This document shows, in pieces, positions 7,008 through 8,566 of a DNA stretch of 8,566 nucleotides. The DNA is from an uncultured Eubacteriales bacterium (GTDB taxonomy: Bacteria; Bacillota; Clostridia; Lachnospirales; Lachnospiraceae). The notes below the pieces were generated by a model. It did no database searches and was not told the DNA's origin. It was given only the letters and a program-made list of their open reading frames with translations. Numbering within the stretch: position 1 is the first letter of the stretch; every line of letters begins with the position of its first letter. The position numbers and the translations under genes were made by a program. The stretch lies in assembly GCA_949286775.1 (NCBI GenBank), contig CASEDW010000169.1, positions 1 to 8,566 on the forward strand, given 5' to 3'.

Positions 7008-8327
7008 ATGATCAAAGTTGCAAAATTCGGCGGAAGTTCACTTGCTAATGCAGAACAGTTTACAAAAGTAAAAAATATCATAACAAGTGACGAAGCCAGA
7101 AGATATGTAGTACCGTCGGCGCCGGGAAAACGCTTTGGAAAAGATACAAAGGTTACGGACATGCTCTATGCATGCTACGCTAAAGCAGAAGCTGACGAAG
7201 ATTTTTCAGCGGATCTTGCCGCTATCAGAGAAAGATATGAAGAGATCAACAATGGATTAAATATCGGATTCGACTTAAATCCTGATTTTGAATTGATCGA
7301 AAAGAATTTCAAAGAGAAAGCCGGCTCTGATTATGCCGCTTCAAGAGGCGAATATCTGAACGGAAAACTTTTATCAGCTTATCTCGGATTTGAATTCGTA
7401 GATTCTGCAGAAATTATTTTCTTTAAGAAAGACGGAACTCTTGATTTCGAGAAAACACAGAAAGTAATGCATGATCGTCTTAAGAAGATGCCAAATGCTG
7501 TCATTCCGGGATTTTACGGATGCGGTTATGACGGAAAGGTAAAAACATTTTCAAGAGGCGGTTCGGATATTACGGGATCACTTGTCGCTGTTGCTATTCA
7601 TGCCGATCTCTATGAGAACTGGACAGACGTTTCAGGATTCCTTATTACAGATCCGCGTATTGTGCATAATCCGCCGACAATCAGCACTATTACATACAGG
7701 GAAATGAGAGAGCTCTCCTACATGGGAGCAACGGTTCTTCATGAGGATGCAGTATTCCCGCTTCGTAAAGAGGGAATTCCGGTAAACGTAAAAAATACTA
7801 ACAAACCGGAAGATCCGGGTACAATGATCGTTGAAAGCACCTGCAACAAACCTAAATATACAATTACAGGCATTGGCGGAAAGAAGGGCTTCGCGTCTAT
7901 CACCATAGACAAGGCAATGATGAATTCTGAAATAGGGTTCGGCAGAAAAGTGCTTGAAGTATTTGAGAAGAACGGTCTTTCATTTGAGCATACTCCTTCA
8001 GGTATAGATACGTTTACTGTATATTGTTCTCAGAAAGAGTTCATGGAAAAAGAACAGCAGGTTATAGCAGGTCTTCACAGAGCAGTGCAGCCTGATCATA
8101 TTGAACTTGAATCTGATCTAGCCCTTATCGCAGTCGTAGGACGCGGCATGAAGAGAACAAGAGGAACAGCAGGACGCATTTTCTCAGCTCTTGCCCATGC
8201 TCATGTAAACGTAAAGATGATCGATCAGGGATCATCGGAGCTCAATATAATCATCGGCGTAGAGAACCGTGATTTCGAAACAGCAATCAGAGCAATCTAC
8301 AGCATCTTCGTCGAAGCGAGGATATAA
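7008..8327 (+). CDS. Aspartate kinase (YclM/ThrD type, two ACT domains)
   Basis: Phosphorylates L-aspartate with ATP, the first step to lysine, threonine, methionine and diaminopimelate. The 439 residues comprise an amino-acid kinase domain (1 to about 275) and two C-terminal ACT domains (about 284-355 and 370-436). Kinase signatures are KFGGSSLA (6-13), SAPGKRFGKDTKVTD (37-51), SRGGSDITGSLVA (182-194), TDVSGFLITDPRIV (206-219) and LSYMGATVLHEDAV (236-249). The SAPGKRF..DTKVTD segment and the length resemble Bacillus YclM (ThrD) more than the shorter LysC or DapG forms. The second ACT domain keeps the SSELNIIIGVE strand (409-419), so allosteric control by lysine and/or threonine is expected, though which effector cannot be read. 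AGAGGA (6995-7000) sets the start. Only 25 nt separate it from the previous gene, leaving no room for a lysine riboswitch. Confidence 0.94.
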   Translation: MIKVAKFGGSSLANAEQFTKVKNIITSDEARRYVVPSAPGKRFGKDTKVTDMLYACYAKAEADEDFSADLAAIRERYEEINNGLNIGFDLNPDFELIEKNFKEKAGSDYAASRGEYLNGKLLSAYLGFEFVDSAEIIFFKKDGTLDFEKTQKVMHDRLKKMPNAVIPGFYGCGYDGKVKTFSRGGSDITGSLVAVAIHADLYENWTDVSGFLITDPRIVHNPPTISTITYREMRELSYMGATVLHEDAVFPLRKEGIPVNVKNTNKPEDPGTMIVESTCNKPKYTITGIGGKKGFASITIDKAMMNSEIGFGRKVLEVFEKNGLSFEHTPSGIDTFTVYCSQKEFMEKEQQVIAGLHRAVQPDHIELESDLALIAVVGRGMKRTRGTAGRIFSALAHAHVNVKMIDQGSSELNIIIGVENRDFETAIRAIYSIFVEARI

Positions 8328-8340
8328 AAATAAGGGATGC

Positions 8341-8393
8341 AAATTGGAAGAACTCCTCAGCGTGCTTGCACGGTAGAGGAGTTCTTATAATTT
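8341..8393 (+). terminator. Terminator hairpin after the aspartate kinase gene
   Basis: A perfect 11-bp stem (8348-8358 with 8376-8386, GAACTCCTC / GAGGAGTTC at its core) is capped by a second short stem (CGTG 8361-8364 with CACG 8369-8372). It is extended outward by AAATT 8341-8345 with AATTT 8389-8393. The 3' side runs into TTCTTATAATTT, an interrupted T-rich tail. It begins 13 nt after the stop and is the natural end of the pnp-dut-DUF5662-kinase transcript. The weak T-run means termination may be incomplete. Confidence 0.75.
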
Positions 8394-8401
8394 GGAGACC
8401 G

Positions 8402-8453
8402 CAAAATATGAGCACGTAGTGATACGAAGTATCACGAGAGTGCGAATATTTTG
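8402..8453. repeat. Nested palindrome, REP-like element 1
   Basis: A 52-bp layered inverted repeat. The outer arms are CAAAATAT (8402-8409) and ATATTTTG (8446-8453), then a GA/GA internal loop, then GCAC (8412-8415) with GTGC (8440-8443). An asymmetric internal loop follows (GTA 8416-8418 against GAGA 8436-8439), then GTGATAC (8419-8425) with GTATCAC (8429-8435), closed on a GAA triloop. It shares the 12-mer CGAGAGTGCGAA (8435-8446) with the two elements that follow. No coding frame is convincing on either strand here. Confidence 0.7.
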
Positions 8454-8502
8454 AGGATTTCGAGAGTGCGAAGCACGGAGAAATCCGTATTTTTATATAA
8501 AT
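8454..8502. repeat. 49-bp direct repeat copy A with internal hairpin, REP-like element 2
   Basis: Identical over 49 bp to the copy at 8516-8564, with a 13-bp unique gap between them (period 62 bp). The unit folds as GGATTTC (8455-8461) with GAAATCC (8480-8486), an internal loop GAGA/GGA, then GTGC (8466-8469) with GCAC (8473-8476) on a GAA triloop. The hairpin is followed by GTATTTTTATATAAAT, so on the + strand it could also act as a weak intrinsic terminator. Confidence 0.85.
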
Positions 8503-8515
8503 CAAATAAGGAAAT

Positions 8516-8564
8516 AGGATTTCGAGAGTGCGAAGCACGGAGAAATCCGTATTTTTATATAAAT
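8516..8564. repeat. 49-bp direct repeat copy B with internal hairpin, REP-like element 3
   Basis: An exact copy of 8454-8502 with the same layered hairpin: GGATTTC 8517-8523 with GAAATCC 8542-8548, and GTGC 8528-8531 with GCAC 8535-8538 around GAA. It ends two bases before the window edge, so further copies may follow. Perfect identity of the whole unit, including the AT-rich tail, points to recent duplication or active homogenisation. Confidence 0.85.
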
Positions 8565-8566
8565 TA

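Noticed and set aside
6440..7162. 240-codon antisense frame opposite the DUF5662 gene and the start of the aspartate kinase
   Set aside because: It spans two well-supported forward genes and their spacer; the translation has no family signature.
8454..8564. CRISPR array from the repeated 49-bp units
   Set aside because: Only two copies, a 13-bp spacer, repeat units longer than CRISPR repeats, and no cas gene in view.
8402..8566. Integron attC site or IS terminal inverted repeat
   Set aside because: No conserved core-site triplets of an attC, no integrase or transposase, and no target-site duplication visible in the window.

Overview
The window reads as a chromosomal stretch from a low-to-moderate G+C Gram-positive anaerobe, most likely Bacillota, class Clostridia. 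The evidence is AGGAG-type ribosome binding sites, a YbbR/CdaR-type protein, an aspartate kinase of the Bacillus YclM/ThrD type, a DUF5662 protein and the clostridial look of the PNPase. Family level (for example Lachnospiraceae) is a guess. All genes lie on the + strand and are tightly packed.

Region 1 (1-3242), cell envelope: the 3' part of a YbbR-repeat protein (CdaR-like; its start is outside the window), then a dTDP-4-dehydrorhamnose reductase (rfbD/rmlD), then a polytopic DUF2142 membrane protein that overlaps rfbD by one base (TAATG). The last two probably act together in rhamnose-containing or other envelope glycan synthesis. No terminator is evident after 3242.

Region 2 (3243-5962), RNA and translation: a strong sigma-A-type promoter (TTGACA, 17 bp, TATAGT) and a leader of about 80 nt precede rpsO (ribosomal protein S15). 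A 14-bp hairpin without a U-tract follows. Next come a possible weak second promoter and a long imperfect hairpin (32 pairs, 3721-3803), which ends just upstream of the pnp ribosome binding site. The order rpsO, hairpin, possible pnp promoter, long duplex, pnp is the same as in E. coli, where RNase III cuts the duplex and PNPase represses its own messenger. It is the most informative regulatory structure here. The preferred pnp start is 3830, giving 710 aa.

Region 3 (5963-8327), likely continuous with pnp: a trimeric-type dUTPase with all five motifs, a DUF5662 protein whose His/Asp pattern resembles HD-type metal phosphohydrolases, and a YclM-type aspartate kinase with two ACT domains. Gaps of 18, 33 and 25 nt suggest co-transcription. 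A terminator hairpin follows at 8341-8393.

Region 4 (8394-8566), non-coding: three nested palindromes with fixed C-GAA-G triloops and a shared asymmetric internal loop. Two of them are identical 49-bp direct repeats spaced 62 bp apart and contain GCGAAGC, a heptamer known to form an exceptionally stable DNA mini-hairpin. They look REP/BIME-like and are the least explained part of the window. No phage, CRISPR, transposase or defence gene is visible; most of the window is ordinary housekeeping sequence.
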